Notes: a model not told the origin generated them from the sequence alone. Numbered from the stretch's first letter, positions 11,826 through 25,663 are shown. The stretch: 64,000 nt of DNA from Amia ocellicauda (GCF_036373705.1 NC_089850.1:34086233-34150232), one strand, 5' to 3'. Numbers and translations are program-made.

Positions 11826-12327
11826 TTGTATAGGCACCTCAATACAGATACGTCACTAATGACAGCCGCCGAGCTGGAAGGACCCCGGCGACTTCAGCGC
11901 TGGAAATCGAAACTGGAAAGTGGGAAAGTGAGAGAGACAGAGAGCTGGCGGTCCCGGGGAGGCAGTGGAGCTATACTGCGACATACATGGCACCGAGGCA
12001 CGGCCATCTCTGTTAGGGAGAAGTCGGGAGAGATGTGCAGGGGAGCGGCCGGGACTGCGCTGTCAACAGTGTGAAAACTGGAGAGTCGATACCGGTCCAG
12101 CTCGGTAACAAGAGAGAGGCTTAACCCGCCCCCGGTCTGTCAGAACCACGGCACCCTGAACCGAATCGGGGAAAGACTAGGGAAGCCCGTAGGTCGTGCA
12201 CTGCCTGCAGGCGTCTGTTCCGAACCGGGCCGAGTCGGGCCGGCGTGCGGGGGGGCAGCGCGGCGGGAATGAGACGGCTGCACTAGTCAAGAGTACATTT
12301 CACCCCCACACACATACACACACACAG
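11826..12327 (+). promoter_or_regulatory. cmtr1: CpG-rich promoter and 5' untranslated exon of cmtr1
   Basis: About 450 bases rich in CG dinucleotides (densest at 11860-12290) lie upstream of the first cmtr1 coding exon, as expected for a housekeeping gene promoter. CAG|GTATAG at 12327/12328 is a possible donor of a non-coding first exon. The 82-codon ORF inside this stretch has no family resemblance and is treated as non-coding. Confidence 0.5.
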
Positions 12328-13218
12328 GTATAGTTTAAATCCCTTGCCATCGCTTTGTGTGCCCCCTTTTCTGGAATGGAAGATATATTCACACTGTACA
12401 GCGAGTTTCCTATTCAGACTCGCTGTGTTTCTGCTGCTATGCACTGACAGGCGCTGGGAATTTGAATCTGTCTGTGTTATGCTACGTTACTAACAATCGA
12501 CCGAGATTTTGAACTACTGTAACATTAATCATACACGACTGCATTCTGCTTCATTTGTGCACATCCTTCAGTTCACATCTGCTAAAAACTGCAGTGGATT
12601 AAAAGTGTCTAAGCTGTCTGTGCACAATGATGAACTAGGGATACTTTCAATAGATGACTCGGTATAAGTTTGATTGGTCTGCGGACAACCTGTTTATATT
12701 TGTTTTTGTGCCCTAAGTCTTGTGGAAACATGCAAGTTAAACGCTGTTATGTTTTGGTTCATTTAACATTTTGTCAGCTTTAAGATCACACAACATTATT
12801 AATAGACGCATTAAGGGAACAGTTGCATCAAAAAGCAGAACTCGGGAGGTCCTGAGGGCTGAGTTTCTGAACCACAGCCTAGAGCTAATATGAACCAGTG
12901 CTCGTCAAATCTAGACCTCTAGGGCCACAATCCTGGTTTTCTTATAGGTATTAAAATGTTCCAGTTAAGTTAATAATGAGTTCAGTGACATAATTAAGAG
13001 CTCGGGTGAATTGAAGAGCAGACCTACTGTGGTCCTTGAGCCTTGCCCCAGTGTACATGAAGAACCCAGTCATTGACTATGAAACCTGACCTGATTCCAT
13101 ACCTGTGATGTTGTGCTGAGTGGTATGAGTGGAGCTGTGTGTCTTGCTCAGTTGTGTGTTGCGCCTCTGAGTGTGTATGTATTTTGATCAGCGTTATATG
13201 TGCTCTCCAGTCACAGTC

Positions 13219-16200
13219 ATGAAAAAGAGGGCTGATTACGCAGAGCCACACAAGAAGAAGAGGAAGCGTTGTGAGGAGCTGAGCTCCACCTCGGATGATG
13301 ATCCTCCGGGGACAAGGCCAGACAGCCAAGGTATGGCACGTCCAGACTCAGTACAGATGGATACATACTGGCACTGAGGCACATTGCTTACTGACACTCT
13401 TACCACTACAGGCTGCTACACAGTTGGCTGATGGTGAGAGAGATGGTGTACACTGACACGATGTTGTAATGCTGTGTTTTTGTGTGTGTTAAAATGCAGT
13501 GTTTCAGTGCAGTATTTATTAGTCTGTGACTTGCAGTGTAATATTGTAGTTTGTGTGGAATAGTGCAGTGTATGCAGTGTGTGTTGCAGACTCCAGTCAG
13601 AGTGACTCCCTTAGTGATCCAGAGGACATCAGACCTGGTTTTGCTGCATCTTCAATGTCCCAGCATGCACTGCAGCCAGCGCCAGTGCTGGAGGGCTCCT
13701 CCAGCAACTTCTCCATCTATAACAGTGTCTCTCAAAAACTCATGGTAAACTGTCTTTTTCTGTCTTTGTTTGTACATCTGTCTCTGTGAGTCCATGTTTG
13801 TGTCTGTCTCTGTATTCATAAAGTCATTATCATTCAATTTTGTATTTTATTTTTTAACCTGTTTTTCCCCCCCTTGTCTCTCTCTCCTCCCTGCAGGCGA
13901 AGATGGGTTTCCGTGCGGGGGACGGCCTGGGGAAGTTTGGCCAGGGCCGGCGGGAGATAGTGGAGGCATCTACACAGCGCGGCCGTCGGGGTCTGGGCCT
14001 CACATTGCAGGGTTTTCAGGGAGAGCTCAATGTCGACTGGAGGGATGAGCCTGAGGTACAATGCTCACGGTACCATACACTGCAGTATAGTAGAGCTGTC
14101 ACAGCACTGTACACTGCAGTACATCACAGTGCCCCCCTGATAGCACAGAGTAAACTGCATTTCTTCAGAACATCCTATGTTAAATCATTTTGGGATATCA
14201 AAAAGAATGTCATTTTCTTGAAAAAAAAATCTGACTATTATATATGTTTTTTGGAAAACTCTCAAAAAGATTCTTTCTTATGATGATACAGTGCAAATGA
14301 AATATTCTCACCCTCTCTCTTGTCCTCTCCCCCAGCCCAGCGCAGTGGAGGATGTGCAGTGGTTTCCAGAATGCTCCGCTGAGTTCCCCGACTCTGAGGA
14401 GCTGACCGAATGGATGATCGTGGGGGAGGTATGTGCTCTGAAACAGGCAGGATGCTCTGAAACATCGTCTCAATAATTGCTGATGAACATACAACTTTGG
14501 GAAGAATATAGCCACTGGTGTGTATCACTTCGGAATCATTTTGGCGAGCTAATTGTTGTGCCATTTAGGAATTCTGTCATATTCCTGATTTTAGAGATGC
14601 TCCCACTTCTGATGCCCTGACTCTCTCTGCCCATGTGGAGTGGCTGGGCTACACTGACCATATGTTCAGCAGTCCTGAGTGTTTCTCCCTCGCTGAGATT
14701 GAGTATTTTCCCTCTTGTCAGAGAAAGCTGCGGATAGAAGACGAGACAGAGTTTTGCAGTGAAGAACTTTTACACAGTGTCTTGAAATGCAAGGTTGGGC
14801 ATTATCTTTTTGCATGTAGTTGTTGTTTTTATTATAATAATTTGTAGTAGCAGCCATAATTATAGTATTTCAATGTAATTATCTTACTCATGTGAAAATC
14901 CAGTATGGGATTGCAGTGCGTAGTTTATATATAGCCTATATACAGTGTGTGGTTAATATGTGCCATTGGCTGCGCAGTGTATAACATGTTTGACAGCATG
15001 TGTACAGTTTGTGTAATGGAGTGTATACAATGTGTGATGGCGTGTCTCTGTCCAGAGTGTGTTTGATGACCTGGAGGGGGAGGAGATGCGTCGTGCTCGG
15101 ACTCGGTCCAACCCCTACGAGACCATCAGGGGAGCCTTCTTCCTAAACCGGTAACTCCCTGACACTCGCCCATAGCTGCACACACACTCAGTGTCATCGC
15201 CTATAAACACACTCACCTGCACCTTCAAACACTGGCCCGGGACAGTGGCCTCAGGTGTTTTCCACTAGGTTCTCATTTCCCCTAATTGTCCCTTAAAGTG
15301 TTTAGGTGTTTTGGACAATGCTGTTTTTATTACTTACATTGGTCAGTATTGGACTTGTTTTGTGCAACAAGACTCTTACATCCATCCCTGTATGTTGTAG
15401 TTGTGGTTTTGTAGAGCTGATGAACACCCTGTGACTGGCCTGCAGTCTGTTCCTTGTGTGGCTCTAACTCCAACCTCCTCTTCCTCAGAGCCGCAATGAA
15501 GATGGCCAACATCGACCACGTCTTCGACAACATGTTCACCAACCCTCGTGACGCCGAGGGGGTAAGGCTGCCTGCCACGGAGAGGGGTCTGTCTGTCTGT
15601 CTGCCTCTGTCAATTTGTTCTAATGCATTCTGTCTGTGTTTCTGTCCCTGTGACGATAGAGACTGTCTCCCCCAACCTTTCTCTATAATCTTCACTTGCT
15701 CTCACCCTCTCTAAGCTATATCCCCTATATTCCAATACTTCTCTCTCCCCTTCTTTCTCTCTCCCTCCTCACTCTCTTCTTTTCTTACTCTGTACGTAAC
15801 AAAAAATAGTTACTATTTATTAGATACTAGTTACATTAGTCACTAATTCTTACACTCTCCGCATCCAACCCCCTCCTCCAGAAGCCTCTGACCCGGGACC
15901 GAGACGGGGAGCTGCTTTATTTTGGGGATGTGTGTGCAGGGCCGGGGGGGTTTTCTGAGTATGTGCTGTGGCGGCGGCGCTGGCATGCCAAGGGCTTCGG
16001 CATGACGCTGCGCGGCGCCAATGACTTCCGTCTCGAAGACTTCTTTGCTGCGCCCAGCGAGCTGTTCGAGCCTTACTACGGTGAGTCAGGGGTGAGTCCG
16101 TGAGATGTTTGAGCGTACTGCGGTGAATTCTTGTCATGTCCTAAATTACATACCCATGGAGTCTTTTCATTTTTAATTGACCAGGCCTTCCCATTTAATT

Positions 16201-19200
16201 GACATTGGAAATGCAAAAGCCATTTTACAGTGCTGATTGAACTTAATATCTCTCGATCATCTTGTCTTCAACCATTTCCTCTCCGTCTCAATCTCTCTCT
16301 GTTTCTCTCTCTCATGACAAGAGTTAACTGGTGTTTTTTTTCTCTTCCTCTCTCAGGGGAGGGAGGAGTGGATGGAGACGGTGACATCACTCGTCCAGAG
16401 AATATCAGTGCGTTCCGGAACTTTGTGATGGAGAGTACAGAGCGCCGTGGGCTGCACTTCCTCATGGCCGATGGGGTGAGGGGTGTGCGCTCTGTCTTTG
16501 GTTTCTATCCTCATGTTGGGACGGGGGTGGGGGGATCCTGTGTTCTGTTCATCTCTGTATGTCATGACTGATTTTTTTGTCTGTCCGTCTCTGGATCCTT
16601 TATCTCTATGCATCCCCTGGCTGTGTTCTCTGATTGGGTGATAGTGTGCTGTACTGTGTTCTGATTGGCTGTCTCCTCTGAAGGGCTTCTCGGTGGAGGG
16701 GCAGGAGAATATCCAGGAGATTCTGAGCAAACAGCTGCTGCTCTGCCAGTTCCTGACTGGACTATCAACGCTGAGGACAGGTACTTTATTCTTCTCACCC
16801 TCTTACTCCTCCACCTCTTAATGTTCTTGATATATCTCTCTCTCTCACACTGCTGTGCCTCTGTAGAAGTTTTGCTCAACTGCTGTAGCTAGCTCTCTTT
16901 CTTCATGTCCACAGCTGATGCACTCCCTGTACTCTCTCTCTCCAGGGGGTCACTTCATGTGTAAAACGTTTGACCTGTTCACCCCGTTCAGTGTGGGGCT
17001 GGTGTACCTGCTGTACCTCTGCTTCGACAGAGTCTCCCTCTTCAAGCCCGTCACCAGCCGCCCCGCCAACTCTGAGAGGTAAGTCTGTTTCTTTTGTGGG
17101 ACTGTGTGTGTGTGATGTGTCTCCCTGTATCTGTCCATCATTTGCTACTCTCTCTGTGACTCCTAAAAACCTATGGAAAGCAATCTGTATGTGTACATGG
17201 CATATCTCTCTTTCTTTTCCCTCACTCCCTCCCTGTCTGTCTGTCTGTCTGTCAGGTACTTGGTGTGTCGCGGCCTGAAGCCCGGATCTGACCCAGTGAG
17301 GGAGTACCTGTTTTCTGTGAACCTTAAACTGAACCAGCTGAGAAACTCCAACTCTGACGTCAACGAGGTTGTCCCTCTGGAGATTATGAAAGGCGACAGC
17401 GACTTCTACCAGCACATGGTCCGCTCCAATGAGAGGTCAGCACTGAGCCTTACCCAGACTGACCCACAATCAGCCATACTGACAGGGCCATGGCTTGTTT
17501 ACTGTCATATAGCCAGCTCCAAACGATCAGCCCACTGGCACACCCTGAAACACTGCCACACACATGCACACACTGAAGCCCGATTTATGGTTCTGCATAG
17601 ATATGCATAGGTTTCTGCGTAAGCGTAGCCCGCACAGTCTTGCAAAGGAGCAGACGAACATTCCTCTGAAATCTCAACAGTGTGTCGCACGTCTCTGCAG
17701 TGCTGTGTGTCAAGCAAGTGCTGATTGGTTGAGCAGGAGATTTTGAAAGTCACGGCCAATCGCTCAGTGCTGGGGCGACTGAGGTACAATGCATAGGCGT
17801 AGGCGCTGCAGCAGGTCAGAAAAACAATATGGTGACAAAAGTAATTTCAAATGCATCTCCTCATCCACGAAACACATCTGTCGTACTAACAGACTGTACT
17901 ACGGGGCACCATTTGTGTCATACATAATTTTGTGCACATAATGAGTATTTTGTCCCTCAACATTTTGTGAACATAATTCACATTTCTTGAACATAATTCA
18001 CATTTTGTCCCACAAAATGCCCAATTAATTCATGCTTTGTGTCCGAAAAGTAAAATGTGCTTCGCCTTCCGTTGATGGAATTAACAGCTGAGTATTATAT
18101 CCACAAAATGATGTAAGGGGAAAAGAAATGTGTGCACCAGTCAACCTGTCGCCAGTCCTACAACTGATACAAAAAAATTGCATTAATGATCAAACCGGTG
18201 ACTGATCAAGGCATTGATCCAGAGACCTGGGTTTGCAACATGATCAAGATCGAATTCCAAAGGAGAGTTAGAAACTTGCTGAGCCGATTAGGACAGGCAA
18301 TACAGGCAAATCTAATACAACACATACTGATAATGAATATGCGATATGTAGAAAATCGCGTGTTTCACCAATCAACATGATTATAAATCTTTCACAATTA
18401 CTAATTGTATTACAAAGATCAGATTGTGGGCTATATAATATTCAGTATAGCCAACTGCATAAAATGCAGGTTGATGGTTAGAGAAGTAAGTATTTATATC
18501 TTAAGGAGGAGTTTACAGCTGAAGTGCCATATATGTATTTAATTCAAATATATTTATAAATATAAAATAGTGTTAAGGCTCTAGCCAACTATAGCAAGAC
18601 AATATAGATCTGCACATATAGGATGCAATATGGCAATTTGTGTGTGTAGTTTCTGTAACATGTAATTAACATCCATACAATCCTAGGTGCACCATAGAAA
18701 ATGGATTTTGTTTTCTGTAGATTGTGGTGTGTTAATGCGACGCTGGCCCCTATCCATGTGTCAACGTTACGTGCAAGTATGTTGGCAGACACCTATGCGA
18801 ACGTCTGCGTACGAAGCCCGCGCTTGTACGCAGAGACGCAGACGCAGAAGCATAAATCAGGCTTAAGACACAAACAAGTCTCCCAGGCTGCAACATCTAC
18901 CAGTGAGGTGTTCTGCCAGATGTCGGCAGCTGCATCAGTAATAGAGTGACACTCATCTCTTTCCTGCAGTCACTGTGCTGTGCAGATTAAAGCCCTGGCC
19001 AAGATCCATGCCTTTGTTCGAGAAACGTGAGTAACCATGTGTGTCGGCATATCTCTGTTTCCGATTGTCACTCTGTCCGTTTGTCTGCACTCCTGCTTTG
19101 TGCCTTCATCTGTGTCTGATTTATCAGTGACCTCTGACCCTGTCTGCATGTCTGTCCATGGTTCTGTCCATCCAAACTGTCTGATCTGGTCTCTGTGTCT

Positions 19201-22200
19201 ATAATTTCTGACCCATCTCTCGGTGGTGTTCATCCATCTCTAATATCTGACGAATCTGTCTGTGTTTCAGGACGCTTTCGGAGGCGAGGCAGGCGGACAT
19301 TCGTAAGGAGTGTCTGAAGCTGTGGGGGGTGAGTGCAGCTCAGAGCCTGACTCCGGGTGCTTGGCAGCTTATCCTCCTCAAGATGTTTAAGCTACAGCCT
19401 GTTGTATATAAACCATCAGGTGCTGGTTAAATAAAATCGGGGGGAGTCCAGCCTTGATTGGTCAATGACTAACTGTCTGCAGAGATGGTTGAATTAGGGT
19501 TGAGCAGAGAGGTGAACTGGGTTGATGATACCCTTCTACCTCATCAGTACAATCTATACAAGAGCCTGCAGTGTCCATAAACCTGGTGTGTCCAGCCTGT
19601 TTACCCTGCTGTGCAATAGCATTTGTTCCTTTGCTGCTTGCTGCTGTTGTTTTTGTTGCTTTGTACTGAACCATTTTTTTGCCTTGCTTTTTGTTTCAAT
19701 AAAGAGATTAAAAAGTCACTCTCTCTCCAGATCCCTGACCAGGCCAGAGTGACCCCCTCCTCCTCTGACCCCAAGACCAAGTTCTATGAGCTCATTAAGG
19801 TCAGGAGGGAAATGTCTATCTACTCTGTATGTCTGTCTGCCTTTTAGCTGGTGTTTAGTTATTTTTTACTAATATAATTTTAGGATATTTGTATGTGACC
19901 ATGTCATGTGAAATATAGATCCTATGAATGCATTTCTGAGTTACAATGAGATGTTTATGCATTTGAAACAGTTTAATCGAAACCCTGTGGCACTGCACTG
20001 AGCTATCATCTCGATCTGTCTCTCAGGGCTCTGACATTGAGACTTTCAACTACAAGCCCACCCCACTGAGCACAAGCACGCTAGACAAGGTGCACCATGT
20101 CCTGGACTACCGCTGTATCGTGGGAGGGGGAGAGCAGCTGTTCCTGCTCGGCCTGGGGGTGAGTGGGTAGGGATGGGTGAATGCTCAGTTTATGTTTAAA
20201 TACAGCTAAAATACAAATGAAAATAATTTCAAAGAAATTTCACAGTTCACTGGGCTGCATCACGCAGTGTAAGAGTGATGAAGTAAGTTAGGTTCAAGAC
20301 ACTGATGCATGTGATGCATATGGCCAACTGTCTCCTTCTGTCTTATGAATCTATCCATCCTTCTGTGTATTTCGTTCTGTCCAACAGAAGTCCCAGATCT
20401 ACACGTGGGACGGGAAGCCACCGCTGCGCTGGAAGAAGCTGGAGAATTTCAAGACAGAGCTGCCGAGAGAGACGCTGCTGAGTGTGGAGATTGTGCAGGA
20501 GCTGAAGGGGGAGGTGGGCAGCAGCCGTGCTTGCACTCTGATAGGCCGCTGTGCTGTGGAAGAGTGGGGGTGACAGCACAGCTGAGTGGGGTGTTTGTTT
20601 ATTTAGCAGATAAACAGGGGGGTAGGCAGGACAGTTAAATGGTGCTCTGTATATCTTCACTTTCAGAACAGCGTTGATGAGGTGAACAACAGTGCCCGTC
20701 TGCGCGTGCGAGTCTTCTCGAGTAATAATGTGTGTGTTTGTGTGTCGGCAGGGCAAGGCGCAGCGCAGGATCAACGCAATCCATGTCCTGGACGCACTGG
20801 TACTAAACGGGACAGACGTCCGTGACCAGCACTTCAATCAGCGGTGAGCGCTAACCCCGGTGTCACTAAACGCAGGTTCCTGCACGTCCCTTCAGATTAC
20901 TTCTGATCTGTGTGGTCATGGTCTTGCTGGGCCGACGCTTTGAGCCACAGTGCCTTCATGTGACTGCGCTCTCGTGTTTCCTTCCCAGGATCCAGATGGC
21001 GGAGAAGCTTGTGAGAGCCGTGTCCAAGCCCAGCCGGCCAGACATGAACCCAATCCGGTGAGGCAGCTCAACTGTACTGCACAGCACAGACGATCAGATA
21101 TTGAAGACTGGGTTCTGATAATCTGTAACGCAGTAAAGGGGTCTCTGTCACTCTGCAGGTGTGTGCCGTGTACTGATTTTTTTTTTTACTCTCTTTCCTC
21201 AGAGTAAAGGAGGTGTACAGACTGGAGGAGATGGAGAAAATATTTGTCAGGTGAGAGAGAGTGGGAATGGTGTTTGTGGGGGGGCGGGGTGGTGGATGGA
21301 GTGGAGAGGAGTGAACTGGTCAGTGTTTGTCAACCAGCATAGCCAGTTGATTCCCAGTTAGTGTTCTCTTAACATTTTCATGGTTCCCCCCATGCAGGAG
21401 ACAGTGTAAGTCTAGAGATCATAGATAGTTACTGTCTGTGCTGTTTCCTGGCTGGAGATGGAGTGAATATTGAGTGTTCATTGTCTATAGGCTGGAGATG
21501 AAGGTGACGAAGAGTTCTGGAGGGTTCCCCCGCCTGTCCTATACTGGCAGAGACGACAGGCATTTTCTGCCCACTGGCCTGTACATCATCAAGACTGTCA
21601 ACGGTGAGAGAGCTACAAGGACACTGCCACTCCTACTGATACCCACAGTGAATTCACACTCACACTGACACACACAGTCACTGCCATAGTCAATGCAGGG
21701 AGCAGGGCAGGAACAGAGAGGCTGCTTTTCCCAACCTGTCTCTCTCTCTGTTTCTGATTCTTCTCTCCCTCCAGCTATTTCTTTATGACTCATCGTTCTG
21801 TCTGCTTCCCTACATCCTATCTGTCTCTTTCCCTCTGTAATCTCTGACTTTCTCATTGCAGAGCCCTGGACAATGGCATACAGCAAGAATTCCAAGAAAA
21901 AGTTCTTCTACAACAAGCTGACGAAAGAGTCAACCTACGCCCTCCCGGGCAACGCAGTAGCCCCTTTTCAGTGAGTGTCCAGTTCTCATGAGGTGGGGGA
22001 TTTGAAGATGACAGTCTGAACAGTTGTACAATGCACTCTACACCTACATCTCCTCTACTGTTGTTTATGTTCACTTTCCAGGGTTGACATCACACTCATA
22101 CAAACTTTTTTTGTTTGTGTCTAATTGCTATACATTGTCATACATGTTCAGACATAAACTTGGACTCTGCTTCAAACCACAAGTATAACACCCACACAGT

Positions 22201-22546
22201 TTTTATTTTTAGATTTTTTTATGTATAATTTGTGGCATGTAAACAGGGGTGCAGTGTCTGACTACATGTTATTGCTGCAAACAGGAGTATCACAATGGGA
22301 CAGGAGAGTGACCTGACTACTTGAAGGAAGAAGGGCGCTAGACTAATCCATGATCTCCCCTTCTCTCCTCCCCTCTGTCTTTCTCTCACTCTTTCTCCCT
22401 CTACCTGCAGCGTCTGTCACTTTGAGCGTCTGTTCTGGGCATGGGAGGATGGGGTCAGAGTTCATGACTCCCAGAGTAGAGTTGACCCTGAGAAGCTGTC
22501 CAAGGAGGATGTGCTGTCATACATCCATCAGCACTACCAGCCTTGA
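13219..22546 (+). CDS. cmtr1: cap-specific mRNA (2'-O)-methyltransferase 1
   Basis: Nuclear enzyme that methylates the 2'-O of the first transcribed nucleotide of capped mRNA (cap1), using S-adenosylmethionine. Coding exons read: 13219-13330, 13590-13744, 13897-14055, 14336-14428, 14722-14793, 15056-15150, 15489-15561, 15882-16080, 16357-16475, 16684-16780, 16946-17078, 17256-17435, 18970-19026, 19271-19328, 19731-19799, 20027-20158, 20388-20513, 20752-20843, 20989-21057, 21203-21250, 21491-21603, 21862-21970, 22411-22546. All borders are GT-AG with matching phases and the frame stays open for 831 residues (human 835). Domains in order: basic nuclear signal KKKRKR (12-17), G-patch (about 85-131), FtsJ-type methyltransferase with SAM loop [12 protein letters not shown] (269-280) and catalytic K233, D358 and K398, then the inactive guanylyltransferase-like region and a C-terminal WW region. 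The ATG is at the 5' end of the exon after CTCTCCAG and matches the family N-terminus. All key residues are present. Confidence 0.97.
17576..18864. mobile_element. non-autonomous DNA transposon in cmtr1 intron
   Basis: The ends form imperfect inverted repeats: AAGCCCGATTTATGGTTCTGC on the left, and on the right the reverse complement of AAGCCTGATTTATGCTTCTGC. The element fills most of the 1.5-kb intron between the exons ending at 17435 and starting at 18970. No transposase is recognised and the superfamily is not assigned; no convincing target duplication was read. Its presence explains why this intron is the longest of the coding introns. Confidence 0.7.
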
Positions 22547-23535
22547 GAAAATTCCCCCAAAACCCCAGACCTGAGACACCCCCCCCCCCCATCCCCAGCC
22601 CTGAGAGGGATATGGGCTGCCCCACCTCGAGACTAACAGCCCCACACCCTCTGATCTAATTCTCCAAACAGACCCTATACTCTATACTCCAGCTCCTTAC
22701 CCTGAGACACAGCTGACCTCCCCAGTCTCTAATGCCTGAAGTGGCTGTGTCTGCTGCTCTGTGGGAGTCTTGCCTCCCCCACACTGCTTTCTTAGGAACT
22801 GGAACCCAACACTGGCTGTGGGACTGGGCCCAGCAGAGCAGCTTTACTGGAAGCTGTGGGATACCCTGGGACACTGGTGATCCCAGTATTGAGGCTTGGT
22901 CATACAGACGGCTCACAGTCTGAACTGCTTGGGCTTGGAGGAAATGGTCTTATCGCTACCCTGCTTCTTCATTAGATATCATTTATGTTTTTCTTGCTTG
23001 ATTTCATATCCACTGTCTAGTTTTGAATTGTTCATAAATATGCAGAGGCGCAGTGTTGACAGCAGCGTTCACACGAGTCTCTAAGAGAGTGGTCAGTCCT
23101 GCTCTCAGTGCTGCACCTTGCCTGCCAGTGTTGGGGGACACTCTGCTGAACCGTATTTCTGTGGGGTAGCTAGAGGACCTGGCAGCTGTGGCTCAGTGTC
23201 CTGTCCTGAGTGTTTGATGGAGCTGTACTGTTCCTCCGGTTCTTTCTCCTCCCCTCCCACTCAGCGGCAGCCCAGCCTGCCGAACCCACAGCCTGTAAAC
23301 CATTTTGTTATTTTGTCTTTTATTCAAATGCTTTTTCATGGCGAGCCTCGTCTCCTGGTGTGTCACACAGCTCTGTTCCTGCAGGGCAGCGCAGGGATGC
23401 CGTGCTGCACTTCACAGCGGCAGGCTCCTCACGCGCTGCCAGCTCGCACTTCCCTCTGCCTGGCCTACTCTGGTTTTGTTTGTGTTGCAGGATGTGTTCA
23501 TACTGATGTCAGCCAGTTGAAGGAAAAATAAAAAA
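22547..23535 (+). other. cmtr1: cmtr1 3' untranslated region with poly(A) signal
   Basis: About 1 kb without a credible coding exon follows the cmtr1 stop and ends at AATAAA (23527-23532) in an A-rich context; a second signal lies near 23574. The ORFs in this stretch overlap in several frames and resemble no family. Confidence 0.6.
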
Positions 23536-23850
23536 TGTTTTTTGTTTCAAAGAAGCTGACAAAATATTAAGAATAAAATAATTTTGTGTTCTTAAACCCC
23601 GGACAAGTATCTCATTTCTTATATTTTCTCTAGCCAACAAGATACCGTTTCTGTTAGTTTTCCATCCATCTTGAAATTGCAATGTGTTTAGCTTTTAAGA
23701 ACCTGACTAGTGTTTTGGATAAATAAAGTACTTGTATTATTAGGTAATTTAACAGACACCCTTAACCACGGCAACGTACAATTCATTCACTGTACATTCA
23801 CTACAAATTGAATGTATTCAATTCTGAAAAAAACAAAAACAAAGGAAGAG

Positions 23851-25000
23851 ATGGTAGCCACCCTGTTGAATGTTTTCCTGCTGACTGGGAGCCTGGGCCC
23901 TTGCCTGCAGGTGATGGGGGAGCAGCAGCTCTATGAGGACTTCCTGGCCCAGGAGATGCAGAGAGAGCTGTTCTTGGAGGAACAGATGCAGCTGCTACAG
24001 CACGAGATTGATTGCCACATCCTGGAGGCCAAGCTCAGTGTTCAGATGATGTGGGTCTATTTGGTCTTCTGGAGCATTCTGCTGGGGCCTTTATTCTCCT
24101 GCTGCAGGAAGGATTAAGGAAGAAGGAAAGCCTTCAAGACAAGGGACAGGATGAGCGCGAAGAAATGCAGCACAAAGATGTGGAGGACAGGGAACAACCT
24201 GACCCGCAGTCCTCTGAGGAGCTCCTGTCACTGCTGGAAAGCATTTATGAGACCCAGGTCTGTGAGGGGTCAAGCAGAGACGCTCGACAGGTAGAGCAAG
24301 TCTGCGAAGCGGTTCGTGGACACTCTCCTACAGACATCCCGTGGTCTCAATTAGCATTCTGCTGCCGTGCTGAGAGAGGACTGCCTGAGGGTGGGCAGCA
24401 TGATGGAGAAGTGGCAGTGGCCAGTCAGCGCCTGTATATGACATTCTGGTGATCCTAAATGCCCCTCCTGGCTATTCATACCAGACACAGCTCGTGTCAT
24501 GGGTGCCTCCCCGCTATCACTATGGCAAGGATATGAAGGTGATAGTCACGGTCTCACAGACGGTCAGAGCCCAACCTGCATTCTGACAGTACAGACAGCA
24601 ACCTCCTGTCCCCGATAGACTCTTGCTGGAGCCAGGCAAGGTCTTTGCATGGCTGAGAATCATGCTGGGGATGGCTTGAATCCACAAGTACAAGACCGAG
24701 GCCAAGTTCAACCCTGCTTCCCCCTGCATGTTCAAGGTGACAAACCTCTCGAATGAGTTGTGGATTAATGTCATCCCGGCCGTGAGATACAGAGACACGG
24801 ATGTCTATCTGGTGGCACAGGCACCAGGCATAACCTCACCCTACTGCTGCCTCCACTGGTTCTCTGTGTACAAAATGGACTTCCTCAGAGACCTGACTAG
24901 AGAGTTGCCTCAGCCCTGCTGCTATCTGCACTGCCTGCACAAAGCTGCGTCATATGGGATGCGAGGATGTCAGCTGAAGAAAGCTTTTGGAGATGCAAAT
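23851..25000 (+). pseudogene. ITPRIP-family (inositol trisphosphate receptor-interacting protein-like) pseudogene
   Basis: Pieces in shifting frames together follow the layout of ITPRIP-like proteins, which are single-pass membrane proteins with a Mab-21-like C-terminal region. First comes a hydrophobic start (MVATLLNVFLLTGSLG), then a coiled-coil-like acidic stretch (EDFLAQEMQRELFLEEQMQ) and a transmembrane segment (MMWVYLVFWSILLGPL). The tail includes FKVTNLSNELWINVIPAVRY, DTDVYLVAQAPG and CYLHCLHKAA, resembling the family's C-terminal blocks. Frameshifts near 24110 and 24440 and an in-frame TGA near 24678 break it, so no full-length protein is possible. It could be a decayed retrocopy or a decayed paralogue; the family's frequent single coding exon makes these hard to separate. 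Confidence 0.7.
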
Positions 25001-25663
25001 TTTGCATGTATTATTTTAATTATTATCAATAGAAATAGCAGTAGTCAGAGATGGGGGTATCGAGTCAGATCACTTGACTTGTCGCAAATAGCTGACTATT
25101 GTCGCAGTGTGACTAGATGATTTTTGGCTTGGGACTCGACTTGGTCTTGGGATGGATGACTTGGCATGTATTTGACCTTTTATGGGTTTGTAATGTACTT
25201 AAATGGCCAAAATGAACAATAAATAATTACATGAATAAAATATGCTTAATATGCTATGTATCATAGTTGGGATTTATGCCAGATATGGACAAAATAAAAT
25301 AACATAACTGGACATTCTGCATGTTTTCTCCGAAGTGCTTGGAGATATTCTAAGTACCTTTATTTACACGGTCATTAATTATCCCTATTATATCCAAAAT
25401 GCTCTTTCATCTACAATATTTTGTTGGTTTCTATAAATGTGTTCCGTTTTGTTCTGAAAGCACTTAAACGGTTTGGAAAGGGGGGACTTGTGACTTGCAT
25501 ATGTGTAGCTTACTCCTACATCTGCTAATAATAGTAATATTCAGTCTTCCTTCAAAGCCAAAGGTTTCAGATCTGAAATTGAATGATATATGTGTACCAA
25601 GGTAATAATCTTTCAAGGACAAACAAATCAATAAAATGTACTTTAACAAGATTTATGTATTTA
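25001..25663. other. AT-rich intergenic, no gene seen
   Basis: AT-rich sequence with no recognisable ORF or repeat family, ending at the TA target of the Tc1 element. Confidence 0.5.

Noticed and set aside
11826-12074. 82-codon ORF in CpG-rich sequence
   Set aside because: It has no family match and sits in the presumed cmtr1 5' untranslated region.
14210-14564. 100-codon minus-strand ORFs
   Set aside because: They are antisense shadows of a cmtr1 exon and its introns.
22350-22574. 74-codon ORF ending after the cmtr1 stop
   Set aside because: It is a different frame of the last cmtr1 exon.
23118-23531. 137-codon ORF
   Set aside because: Overlapping frames in the cmtr1 3' untranslated region with no recognisable domain.
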